Source: Anaeramoeba ignava | Taxonomy: Eukaryota; Metamonada; Anaeramoebidae | NCBI GenBank assembly: GCA_028826165.1 | Contig: JAPDFW010000120.1 | Location: forward strand, 62,001 to 126,000 | Direction of reading: 5' to 3' | DNA: 64,000 nt | Made by a program: the position numbers and the translations under genes | The notes under the pieces: generated by a model | Seen by the model: only the letters and a program-made list of their open reading frames with translations | Told to the model about the DNA's origin: nothing | Database searches by the model: none | In this document: positions 53,766 to 64,000 of the stretch, piece after piece | Position numbering within the stretch: the first letter of the stretch is position 1 | Layout of the letters: each line of letters starts with the position of its first letter

Positions 53766-56635
53766 ATGTTTAAATTACAAAAAACAAAACAGAATTCAAT
53801 AATTTTATTAAGGTTTGTGTTTTTTAAAATAAATAAAAAATTGATTTTAAATAATTTTTTTAATTGGAAAAAAAAAGAAAATGGAAACAAGTTTTCATAA
53901 AAAAAATAAATGTTTTTCTTTTAATGGATCTTTTTAACTTAATTTTCTTTATCATAATAAGAAAAGCAAAAACAAACATACTTTATCAATATATAATTTC
54001 TTTAATAGCAAGAATTTTAACACCAATTATATTTATTTTATGGAATTCAAAAAACCGAAAAAAAGGATTCAAACTTCCAAAAAATATTTTATTAAGCAAA
54101 CAAATGATAACATTTTCTAAACAGAAATTTGTTTTCATTGTTTATTCGTTCTTTTTATCATCTTCAATTTTTACTTTAGCTTTAGTATCTATTTGTACTC
54201 AAGTAATTTTCACTTCAGCTTCATGGTCTCAAATATTCTACATTTCAAATGCAAATTTTACTGAAATTCACTTCACTCGTGTTTATTCATATTATTTTAT
54301 TGTTCTTTTTATGAGTTTAATTTATTATGCAGAAGAATATGTTCTAATTAAAAATATTTATCAACCTCTTGAAAAACTAGAACTATTTGATTCAATTTTA
54401 AAAGTTGGAAATTTGCAAAAAGGAATTCAAGCTCCTTTAGCAACTTTATTAACTTCTTTTATCAGTTCAATTTATCAAATTCCCTTTATTTACTCTCAAA
54501 TGGGAGGAATTTATCAAAATAGAATAAGTTATTTTTTAAGTTGGTTTGGAATGGAATTTTTTAGTCAAATTTTGGCTACAAAAATTTATTCAAGTACTTT
54601 GAATTTCACAATAACAGCCTTATCAAGAAGTTTAATTTCAATTTTCTTTAAAATTCCTGAATCAGTTTTGAAACAAAATAATATTTTTGTTGATTATTTT
54701 TGGATTGCTTTGACAAGTTATTTTCTTTACAAAAGACAATATTTTACTGATAAAATAGAAGATCAGGCAGAAATTAAACAAAACGAGGAAAATGAAAATC
54801 AAAATGAAAATCAAAATAAAAATCAAAATCAAAATGAAAATCAAAATGAAAATGAAAATCAAATCCAAAATCGAATTCAAAATGAAAATGATCAAACAAT
54901 TATACTAAATGATACAAAAATTGAAAATCAAATTGAAAACAATAATGAAAGTAATGATGATAATGGTAATCCACTTAGAAATAGAAATGATGATAATATA
55001 AACAATGATTTGGAATCTATTCAAAATCAAAATCAAAATCAAAATGAAAATCAAAATGAAAATCAAAATCAAAATGAAAATCAAAATCAAAATGAAAATG
55101 AAAATCAAAATGAAAACGAAAATGAAAAAAAACCTATAAATCTTAAATTTTACATTTCTAATAAGCTATTAGATGAAACAAAATTGGTGATATTTTTAAA
55201 TGTTGTTATCGTGTTCTACTGTATATTAATTTTTGGATCAATGTATGTTATTGAAAAATATCCAAATCGAAATGGGAATCTAAGTGAATGTTGTGGAAAT
55301 GATCTTAGTAGCTTTGAAAATGGAATTTTAACTATAAATAATTGTGCAGGAATTCCAATGATTAAAGTTTATGAATATTATCCAATTTTTACACAAAAAA
55401 CAATTATTTATTCAAATCCTGTTAATTTGAGTAATATTTCAATTGAAAATTACATAAGTGCTGAATGTTGGATTCCATGGGTTGGATATCAAAAGAGAAT
55501 TTATTCATATTTTAATGAAACTTTATTTGAAAGAGGAATTAAAAGAAAAGAGAAAGGATGTATTATTAATAAAAATCAAAATCAAAATCAAAATCAAAAT
55601 CAAAATGAAAATGAATATCCAAATTGCATTCCTCATCAAAATATCAAAGAACAAAAAATTCAAGAACATGAAATCAAACCAAACGTTCTATTTGTTCTTC
55701 TTGATGGAGCAAGCACATTTTCATATGAGAAAGAAATGACAAAAACAATATCAGCAATTCGAGAATTACAGGAAAATAAACAAAAAATCAAATCCTTCTT
55801 TCTTCCAGGATATAGAATAGTTGGATATCATTCATACACAAATCAATACCCAATGTTCACAGGGTTTTCTTCAAAAAGTTACGCTGTACCAGATTCCAAT
55901 TTATTTCTTTGGAACACTTATTCGAAAAAGGGATATTTCACAGCATTCATTGATCAACTTTGTTTGAATGAATATTTAGCAGCATGGCATATTCAAAACG
56001 ACATTACTCTTGACGAAATCCCGTTTGATTATAGATTTTATCGACCTTTTTGCGACCCAATTTGGAGACCTTTTCAAGACAATCATCCTCATTGTCTTTA
56101 TGGAATTTATGGGCATCAATATATTCTAAATATTACTCATGATTTACTTACTAATCCAAAATATATTGAAATTCCTAAATTTATTTTTTCCACTTTTTAC
56201 GAGTCACATGAAAAAACCCAAAAAGTACTCAGAAGTGTGGATCAAGATTTGGCAAGTTTTTTAAAGGATATCTATTCAAGAAGTGTTGGTGATTATACTA
56301 TTACTGTTATATTTTCTGATCATGGAATTCATTATGGAGATTTTCAAATGCAACAAAATAGATTTCCTGTTTTTGATATTATTTTTCCTAACAAAATTCT
56401 CAAAAAGTTCCCAGATTTGGAATCAATTTTAAAAAGGAATCAAAATAATATTTTTGGAGCTTATGATATTTATTCTAGTTTTAATCATTTGGTTAATAAT
56501 TTTGAAACTTATAATAAAAAAATTACTCATCAAAGTTTATTTGATCCAGAAATGATTCCAAATCGAAGTTGTGATGAAGTTCGTGCTTTTGATGTTTATG
56601 ATAATGATTATTTTTGTGAGAATTGGTTTAGATGA
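53766..56635 (+). CDS. Polytopic membrane protein with sulfatase/alkaline-phosphatase-fold ectodomain (copy 1)
   Basis: Exons 53766-53812 and 53878-56635 give 934 residues. The N-terminal third has about six hydrophobic segments, including VFLLMDLFNLIFFIII, IARILTPIIFILW and FVFIVYSFFLSSSIFTLALV, and a conserved loop QPLEKLELFDS then QAPLATLLTSFISSIYQIPF. An Asn/Gln/Glu-rich loop of about 130 residues follows. One more membrane segment (LVIFLNVVIVFYCILIFGSM) leads into an ectodomain with several N-glycosylation sequons. The ectodomain has KPNVLFVLLDGAS and, later, VIFSDHGIHYG, the two metal-site regions of the alkaline phosphatase superfamily; its overall pattern resembles DUF229. The expected Cys/Ser after the first Asp is not obvious. 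A phospho- or sulfo-transferase or hydrolase acting at a membrane surface is inferred. The membrane domain is not recognised. It is paralogous to the next gene. Confidence 0.75.
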
Positions 56636-56909
56636 AAAAAAAAAGCAAATTTTTTTTTTAATTTTAAAAAATAAAAACAAAAAAAAATTTTTTCTAATTG
56701 TTGACTTATTTTTAATTTTAAAATTAAAATTAAAATTTAAAATTAAAATTAATATTTATTTTATTTTAAATTGTTTTATTCTTTTAAGAGAATGAGTAAG
56801 AAAGTAAAAAAATTTTTTTTTTAATTTAATGTTAAAAAGAAAAAATTTTTTTTAAAACAAAAAAAGATCATTTTTTATTTTTATTTTTTTATATTAAAAA
56901 GAAATAAAA
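56636..56909. other. Spacer between the paralogous membrane genes
   Basis: A/T runs and a short (AAAATT)n tract; no gene is seen. The region just before 56910 is T-rich but lacks the clear CATTTTTTT steps seen upstream of copy 1. Confidence 0.35.
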
Positions 56910-59660
56910 ATGATTTATTTAGTTAATTTTATTAAAAGTTTAAAAGAAATTTTAAAAATTGAAACAGTTTTAAAGTATGTATTTAATTTTTATTTTTAAT
57001 TTTTATTTTTATTGATCAAAAATATTAATTAAAATTAAAAAATAGAAAATGGTTAAAAGATTACTTAAACAAAATTGTTCTCCTTCTTTCATTTAATATT
57101 CTAGTTTTTATTTTCTTTTTTACAATCAAAAAAACTAATTTTGGTTTTTATCATCAATTCTTCATTTTTTTATCAACAAGATTCTTAATTCCAATCATTT
57201 TTATATTATGGGAATTAACTTCATTTAAAATTGAAAACTTTCATTTACCAAAAAATATTAAAATAAGAAGAAAAACACTTTCAATTTCAAAAAATCCTTT
57301 GTTTTATATCTTTTTCTTCTTTTTTCTCATTTCATTCCTTTTTATTTTGGTTTTATTATCAATTTCATCTCAATATTTAATAACTTCAATATTTCCTTCT
57401 CAATCTTTTTTTGCAAATGAATTTAATTCCAAAGAATTAATCAAAGGATATGGAATTTTTATAATTGTGATTTTAATAAGTTTAATTTATTATTCAGAAG
57501 AATATATTTTGATTAAAAATATTTATCAACCTCTTGAAAAATTAGAATTATTTGATTTAATTTCCAAAAAAGAATTATCGAAAAAAGGATTTCAAGCTCC
57601 TTTAGCAATTTTATTAACTGCTTTGATTAGTTCAATTTATCAAATTCCATTTATTTATTCACAAATGGGAGGAATTTATGGAAATCGAATCAATTATTTT
57701 TTCAAATGGATTGGAATGGAATTTTTTATTCAAATGTTATCAACAAAAATTTATTCAACTACTTTTAATTTTGGATTTGCAGCTTTAACAAGAAGTTTAA
57801 CTCCAATTCTTTTTAAGATTCCTGAAACAATTTTCGCAAATCAAAATTTCATTTTTAATTATATTTGGCTTTTAATAGGATATTTATTCATTTACAAAAA
57901 TCAAAATTTTGAAAAAGAAAATGAAAATGAAAGATATCAATGAAGATGGAAAAAGAAATCAAATTCAAATTCAAGTCCAAATTGAAAAAGAAAAAGAAAT
58001 TGAAATTGAAAAAGAAATTGAAAATGAAAATGAAATTCAAAATGAAATTGATAATGATAGCAATACTAGAAAAAGAAATCAAAATAATGAAAATAATAAT
58101 TTAGAAAATTCAGATTCAAATCCAAATTCAAATAACAAAACAATATCATTTAGTTTTTCTAACAAAATATTAAATGAAAAATTTATTGTTATTTTCACAC
58201 TAATTTCTATTACTTTATTTTGGATTTTGATATTTAAAACAAATCAAATTAAACCTGAAATTGAAATTGATATATGGGAGAAACCAGATGATAAAGAAAT
58301 TGGAGGATGTTATTCAAAAAATATCATGAAAATTGAAAATGATAAACTATTTTTTATAAATTGTGAAGGTTTTGCAAATTTTACAATTATTGAAGATTAT
58401 CCAGAATATAAAGAAACAAGTTATAATTATTCAAATCCATTTGATCTTGAACACATTTCAATTGAAAATCGAATTATTGGAGAATGTAGAATACCATTTA
58501 TACCAGGATATCAAAAAGAAGTTATAACATATATTCATCCTAAAATATTTGAAAGAGCAATTTCAAGAAATGAGAAAAGATGTATTATCAATCAAATTAA
58601 TCAAGAAAATGAAAATGAAAATTTGAATAAATATCCAAATTGTATTCCTCATAAATCAATCCAAAACAAAAAAATTGAAGAATATGAAATCAAACCAAAT
58701 ATTGTATTTCTTCTTTTTGATGCAGCAAGTACACCTATATATGAAAAAAGTCTAACAAAAACAATATCAACTATTGAAGAATTAGAAAATAAAAAAAAGA
58801 AAATCAAATCATTTTCATTTCCAGGATATCGAATAGTTGGATTGAATTCATATGTAAATCAACATCCAATGTATTGTGGGAAAAAACAAGAAATTATGGA
58901 ATCACCTTATTCAGATTCATTTCTTTGGAATATTTTTACAAAAAAAGGATATTTCACAACTTTTATTGATCAACTTTGTTCTGGTTATTATCAATGGGTT
59001 TGGAGAGTAGAACCTGAAATGAGCTTAGATGCTTGTCCATTTGATTATAGATTCTATCGTCATTTTTGTGGTCCTGATTGGGATGCTTTTGAAAATAATC
59101 ACCCACATTGTCTTTATGGGAATTATGGTTATCAATATAATTTAAATGCAACTTATGATTTACTCAATAATCCAAAATATATTGAAATTCCTAAATTTAT
59201 CATTTCAAATTTTTATGAATCTCATGAACCTTCTCAAAAAGTTTTCAAAACTGTTGATAAAGATGTATCAAGTTTTTTAAAGGATATCTATTCCAAAAGT
59301 ATTGGTGATTATACTATTATTGTTATACTTTCAGATCATGGACCACATTATGGATATTACAAACAATTTTATCATAAATATCCACTTTTTAATATTATTT
59401 TCCCAAACAAATTCTTTGAAAAATTTCCAAATTTAAAAACAATTTTAAAAAGAAATGAACATAATATTTTTTCAGCTTATGATATTTATTCTAGTTTTGT
59501 TCATTTAATTAATAATTTTGAAAGTTATGATAAAAAAACCACTCATCAAAGTTTATTTGATCCAGAAATGATTCCAAATCGAAGTTGTGATGAAGTTTGT
59601 TTATTAGAAAATTTTAATGAAGAAGATCATAATTATTATTGTGAAAATTGGTTTAGATAA
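56910..59660 (+). CDS. Polytopic membrane protein with sulfatase/alkaline-phosphatase-fold ectodomain (copy 2)
   Basis: Exons 56910-56974 and 57046-59660 encode about 892 residues colinear with the upstream paralogue: the same short first exon and phase-2 intron, the same hydrophobic segments, and the loop QPLEKLELFDLISK. It carries a shorter charged linker, the membrane segment FIVIFTLISITLFWILIF, and the ectodomain with KPNIVFLLFDAAS and VILSDHGPHYG. The end SLFDPEMIPNRSCDEV is identical in both copies, and both finish CENWFR. The first metal-site motif is DAAS here and DGAS in copy 1. A one-base excess at the A run near 57930-57932 breaks the frame in the linker, where either frame gives Lys/Glu-rich sequence. 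Homology to copy 1 continues on both sides, so the break is likely an indel. This is a tandem duplication with a 275-base spacer. Confidence 0.72.
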
Positions 59661-59751
59661 AAGAAAAAAAAGAAAGAATGAATGTTTCCTAATTTTGTTT
59701 TAAAATTGAAAATATTTTTTTTCATTTTTTTCATTTTTTTCTTTTTTAAAA

Positions 59752-61519
59752 ATGAATGAAATTTTATTTTTTGGTCAAAATCAATTTCCAAAACTTATCA
59801 AAAAAAAAACAAATAAAATAACAAAATCCAATTCAATTTAAATTTGAAAATGAAAATGAAAATAAAAAACAAATTAAACAAATTTCATCAGGTTATTTCT
59901 GAACAATTTTCCTTTTTAAAAATGGAAAAGCAATAGAATATTTAAATGAAAAATATTTACCTGATTCAAAACAAAATCCTTCAAAAATCCAAATTGAAGA
60001 AAATATTCAAAAAGTAACTGTTGGTTCTTTAAATGAAGCTATTTTAACAATAGAAGGAAATGTAAATGCCAAAGGAGAAGATATCAGTTCAGAAAATCCA
60101 AATGAATTTATCAATATTTCATCATTAATTGAAGATACAAATGATAGAGTAATTCAAGATATTGTTTCTGGTGCTTATTCAATTTACTTATTAACTTCAA
60201 ATCAAAATGTTTATGGAATTGGTTCAAATCATTATGGTGAACTTGGTTTTGATTCTGAAGCACTTGAAAAAACAGAAAAACCAATTTTAATGATGAAAAA
60301 TGTTTCTAAAATATTTTCAGGAATTGATTCATATTCTGTTTTTCTTTTAAATTCAAATCATGAATTATTTTGTTGTGGATATAATGGACATGGTCGACTT
60401 GGATTAGGAGAATCAAGAAAAGAAGAAACAAAAATCCAAAAATTAACCAAAATCCAAAATATTCCAAAAGGCAAAATAATTGATATTCAATGTGGATTTT
60501 ATTATTCAATAATGTTGATTGAACAAGAAGATGAAAATCCAAAAAGAAAACTTTATTCATGTGGGAGATATAGATTCAATGGACTTGGCAAAAATAAAAA
60601 TACTTATGAATTTACTGAAATCAAATTATTTTTATTTGAAAATGATAATATTCTTGATTTTTCTTGTGGAGGTTATCATACTTTGATTTTAACTTCCAAA
60701 GGTAAATTGATAGGATTTGGAAATAATAATTTTGCTCAATTGGGACATCAATCTACAAAATTTAACCCAATTCCAACTCAATTTGAACTTCCTAAATTAA
60801 GATTTAATGAAAATATTTCTAATTATCATATTTCTTGTGGAATGTTTAAATCATTTCTTTATTATTCTCCTTCTTTTTCCAATCTTGAAGAAGATTTGAT
60901 AAAATTATTTAGAAGAAAAGAATTTTGTGATATTTCATTTAAAACCGAAAATGGAGAAATAATCAAAGCTCATAAATTAATATTGAAATATAGATTAAAT
61001 CAAAATCAAAATGAAATTGAAATTGAAAAACTTCAAAAAATTATTTCAAATAAATCAATTAAAGAATCAATTCAAATATTTGAAATGATTTATTCAAATA
61101 ATTCCAATATAAATCCAAAATTATATTATGAAATTAAAGAAATTATAAATCCAAATGAAAGAATAGAAGAAACAATGAAAAGAATTTATTTAAATGAAAA
61201 TGAAAAAGATTTTATAATTGAAAGAAAAGAAAAACAATATAAATTTCCTAAATTAATATTAATAATGAGAAGTGAATTATATCGAGGGATGTTTTTATCT
61301 GTAACAGAAGATAAATCAAATAAAGTTACAGATTATAGTGAATTAAGTAATAAATCATTTCAAATATTTGAATATTGGATTTATTCAAATCAAATTAAAG
61401 ATGAAATTCAAATTACACAAGAAATAATTGATGAACTTAAAATTGGAATTGATTATTTTCAATTAAATCAAACAAATCCAAATTTATTTGATTTATTAAT
61501 TAACAAATTTAATTATTAA
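59752..61519 (+). pseudogene. RCC1-BTB protein, copy 1, 5' end disrupted
   Basis: The reading frame starts MNEILFFGQNQFPKLIKKK like copy 2 at 62039. It is broken by an extra A in the run at 59823-59826 and again by an in-frame TGA at 59900-59902, where copy 2 reads GSYAT. From there to TAA at 61517 the frame is open; a Met at 60290 could start a shortened product of 409 residues. RCC1-type blades are visible (YGIGSNHYGELGF, LFCCGYNGHGRLGLGES, LIGFGNNNFAQLG). The BTB tail follows: FCDISFKTENGEIIKAHKLI, then RSELYRGMFL and SNKVTDYSELS. RCC1 propellers bind proteins or chromatin and BTB recruits cullin-3. This is either a pseudogene beginning to decay or an assembly problem. The 3' two thirds match copy 2 very closely. 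Confidence 0.75.
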
Positions 61520-62005
61520 AATTAAAATTAAAATTAAAATTAAAATCAAAATTAAATCAAAATTCATAAATAAAATTAAATTTAAAATTAAAATTAAAAT
61601 TAAAATTCATAAATAAAATTAAAATTAAAATTAAAATTAAAATTAAAATTAAAATTAAAATTAAAAATTAAAATTAAAATTAAAATTAAAATTAAAATTA
61701 AAATTACAATTAATATTAAAATCAAAATTCTGAATTAAAATTAAAACTAAAATTAAAATCAAAATTAAAATCAAAATTTAAATTAAATTTAAAATTAAAA
61801 TTAAAATTAAAATTAAAATTAAAATTAAAATTAAAATTAAAATTAAAATTAAAATTAAAATTATAATCAAAATTAAAATCAAAATTAAAATTCATAAATA
61901 AAATTAAATTCAAAATTAAAATTAAAATTTAAATTAAAATTAAAATTAAAATTAAAATTAAAATTAAAATTAAATTCAAAATTAAAATTAAATTCAAAAT
62001 TAGAA
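61520..62005. repeat. (AAAATT)n between the RCC1-BTB copies
   Basis: AAAATT hexamers with CAAAATT and AATTCATAAATAAAATTAAA interruptions. The same kind of array follows copy 2 (63815-64000), suggesting the array was part of the duplicated unit. Confidence 0.9.
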
Positions 62006-62038
62006 TTTCATTTTTTTCATTTTTTTTCTTTTTTAAAA

Positions 62039-63815
62039 ATGAATGAAATTTTATTTTTTGGTGAAAATCAATTTCCAAAACTTATCAAAAAAAAAACAAA
62101 TAAAATAACAAATCCAATTCAATTTAAATTTGAAAATGAAAATGAAAATAAAAATAAAAAACAAATTAAACAAATTTCATCAGGAAGTTATGCAACAATT
62201 TTCCTTTTTAAAAATGGAAAAGCAATAGAATATTTAAACAAAGATGATTCAAATCAAAATCCTGAAAAAATCCAAATTGAAGAAAATATTCAAAAAGTAA
62301 CTGTTGGTTCTTTAAATGAAGCTATTTTAACAAAAGAAGGAAATATATTTGCAAAAGGGGAAAATATTAATCCAGAAAATCCATATGAATTTATCAATAT
62401 TTCATCATTAATTGAAGATACAAATGATAGAATAATTCAAGATATTGTTTCTGGTGCTTATTCAATTTACTTATTAACTACAAATAAAAATGTTTATGGA
62501 ATTGGTTCAAATCATTATGGTCAACTTGGTTTTGATTCTAAAACACTTGAAAAAACAGAAGAACCAATTTTGATGATGAAAAATGTTTCTAAAATATTTT
62601 CAGAAATTGATTCAAATTCTGTTTTTCTTTTAAATTCAAATCAAGAATTATTTGGATGTGGTTCTAATTCACGTGGTCAACTTGGATTAGGAGAATCAAG
62701 AAAAAAAGAAAAAAAAATCCAAAAATTAACCAAAATCCAAAATATTCCAAAAGGCAAAATAATTGATATTAAATGTGGTTTCATTCATTCAATAATGTTG
62801 ATTGAACAAGAAAATCAAAATCCAAAAAGAAAACTTTATTCATGTGGGAATTATCAATTTAATGGACTTGGCAAAAATAAAAATACTTATGAATTTACTG
62901 AAATCAAATCATCTTTATTTAAAAATGATGATAATATTCTTGAAATTTCTGTTGGAAGTTATCATACTTTGATTTTAACTTCCAAAGGGAAACTGATAGG
63001 ATTTGGAAATAATGATTATGCTCAATTAGGAACTTCTTATACAAAATTTAAACCAATTCCAACTCAAATTAAACTTCCTAAATTAAGATTTAATGAAGAT
63101 ATTTCCAATTATCATATTTCTTGTGGAATGTTTAATTCATTTCTTTATTATTATCCTCTTTCTTTTTCCAATCTTGAAGAAGATTTGATAAAATTATTTA
63201 GAAGAAAAGAATTTTGTGATATTTCATTTAAAACAAAAAATGGAGAAATAATCAGAAGCTCATAAATTAATATTGAAATATAGATTAAATCAAAATCAAA
63301 TTGAAATTGAAATTGAAAAACTTAAAGAAATTATTTCAAATAAATCAATTAAAGAATCAAATCAAATATTTGAAATGATTTATTCAAATAATTCCAATAT
63401 AAATCCAAAATTATATTCTGAAATTAAAGAAATTATAAATCCAAATGAAAAAATTGAAGAAACAATGAAAAGAATTTATTTAAATGAAAATGAAAATGAA
63501 AAAGATTTTATAATTGAAAGAAAAGAAAAACAATATAAATTTCCTAAATTAATATTAATAATGAGAAGTGAATTATATCGAGGGATGTTTTTATCTGTAA
63601 CTGAAGATAAATCAAATAAAGTTACAGATTATAGTGAATTAAGTAATAAATCATTTCAAATATTTGAATATTGGATTTATTCAAATCAAATTAAAGATGA
63701 AATTCAAATTACACAAGAAATCATTGATGAACTTCAAATTGGAATTGATTATTTTCAATTAAATCAAACAAATCCAAATTTATTTGATTTATTAATTAAG
63801 AAATTTAATTATTAA
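62039..63815 (+). pseudogene. RCC1-BTB protein, copy 2, frame broken before the BTB tail
   Basis: From ATG 62039 the RCC1 half is intact: FGENQFPKL, YGIGSNHYGQLGFDS, LFGCGSNSRGQLGLGES, LYSCGNYQFNGLGKNK and LIGFGNNDYAQLG, five or more blades. In the first BTB strand, where copy 1 reads GEIIKAHKLI, one additional base (around 63255, AGAAG against AAAG) shifts the frame and a TAA follows at 63263-63265. The rest of the BTB region (63273-63815) is open in the shifted frame and nearly identical to copy 1, including RSELYRGMFL and SNKVTDYSELS. If the extra base is real, the product is an RCC1-only protein of 408 residues; without it the full chain is about 590 residues. The upstream T-tract and first 20 codons match copy 1. 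Confidence 0.75.
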
Positions 63816-64000
63816 AATTAAAATTAAAATTAAAATCAAAATTAAAATTAAAATTAAAATTAAAATTAAAATTAAAATCAAATTAAAATTCAAAATTAAA
63901 ATTAAAATTAAAATTAAAATCAAAATCAAAATTAAAATTAAAATTTAAATTAAAATTAAAATTAAAATTAAAATTAAAATCAAAATTAAAATTAAAATTA
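63816..64000. repeat. (AAAATT)n array running off the window
   Basis: AAAATT hexamers with AAAATC variants follow the second RCC1-BTB stop and continue past the end. Confidence 0.9.

Noticed and set aside
1-64000. Dictyostelium-like genome because of AT richness and Asn/Gln tracts
   Set aside because: Introns here are long hexamer/11-mer arrays and the AlaRS is archaeal-type, which does not fit Dictyostelium; a metamonad such as an anaeramoebid fits better, though not proven.
1-64000. Programmed +1 frameshifting of the Euplotes kind
   Set aside because: The breaks are not at a common slippery codon plus stop, and both +1 and -1 occur; local A-run indels are simpler.
1-64000. Transposons, viral genes, tRNA or rRNA genes
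   Set aside because: No transposase, integrase, reverse transcriptase, capsid or polymerase motifs, no terminal inverted repeats with target duplications, and no recognisable tRNA or rRNA sequence were seen on either strand.

Overview
The window is 64 kb of very AT-rich nuclear DNA from a unicellular eukaryote. It holds about 22 protein genes on both strands, most of them spliced with GT-AG introns. Introns and intergenic gaps consist almost entirely of simple tandem repeats (6-, 11-, 12-, 18- and about 21-bp units). TAA, TAG and TGA all act as stops. An amoeboid or flagellate protist is likely, and an anaeramoebid or other metamonad fits best: the alanyl-tRNA synthetase is archaeal-type, as reported for diplomonads and parabasalids, and Rab/Rho/RasGEF and RCC1/ankyrin-BTB proteins are prominent. 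The organism is an inference; no rRNA or tRNA was recognised.

Layout. 1-636: 3' part of a RasGEF (+). About 1037-3970: two-PH coiled-coil protein (+). 3971-5850: 11-bp satellite. 6021-7607: Rab GTPase (+). 7903-10819: VAMP7-like longin R-SNARE (+). 11058-13849: repeat-built coiled-coil protein (+). 14355-16062: PAQR membrane receptor (-). 16213-18265: Rab GDI (+). 18597-20824: Rho GTPase (+). 21763-23879: Sin3-like PAH protein with a prion-like N-terminus (+). 24180-24821: double HMG-box protein (+). 25074-30767: AP-3 beta subunit (-). 30886-31655: NQ-rich protein with a broken frame (+). 31714-32438: SGNH hydrolase (+). 32907-38277: archaeal-type AlaRS (-). 38521-46505: giant protein built from about a dozen PH-like modules (-). 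46590-47480: the 11-bp satellite again, inverted. 47488-49416: ankyrin-BTB protein (-). 49796-51361: Ubc13-type E2 (+). 51592-53379: ubiquilin/Dsk2-like protein (+). 53766-56635 and 56910-59660: tandem paralogues that fuse a polytopic membrane domain to a sulfatase/alkaline-phosphatase-fold ectodomain (+). 59752-61519 and 62039-63815: tandem RCC1-BTB genes, each carrying a lesion (+).

The first 31 kb is rich in endomembrane genes: Rab, its recycling factor GDI, VAMP7, the AP-3 beta subunit that belongs to the coat known to sort VAMP7, and RasGEF/Rho signalling proteins. Ubc13 and ubiquilin form a small ubiquitin pair. The RCC1 and ankyrin proteins share one double-BTB tail, suggesting a lineage-specific family of adaptors with swappable sensor domains.

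Two problems affect the reading. First, many genes have long introns made of repeats, so the exon models were built by eye from phase and homology. Second, at least nine single-base frame breaks interrupt otherwise well-conserved genes, mostly at short A runs. These are either assembly indels or real lesions, and reads would decide. The most novel-looking items are the giant PH-like array, the membrane/sulfatase-fold fusion pair, the one-exon-per-ankyrin-repeat gene, and satellites shared between unrelated loci.
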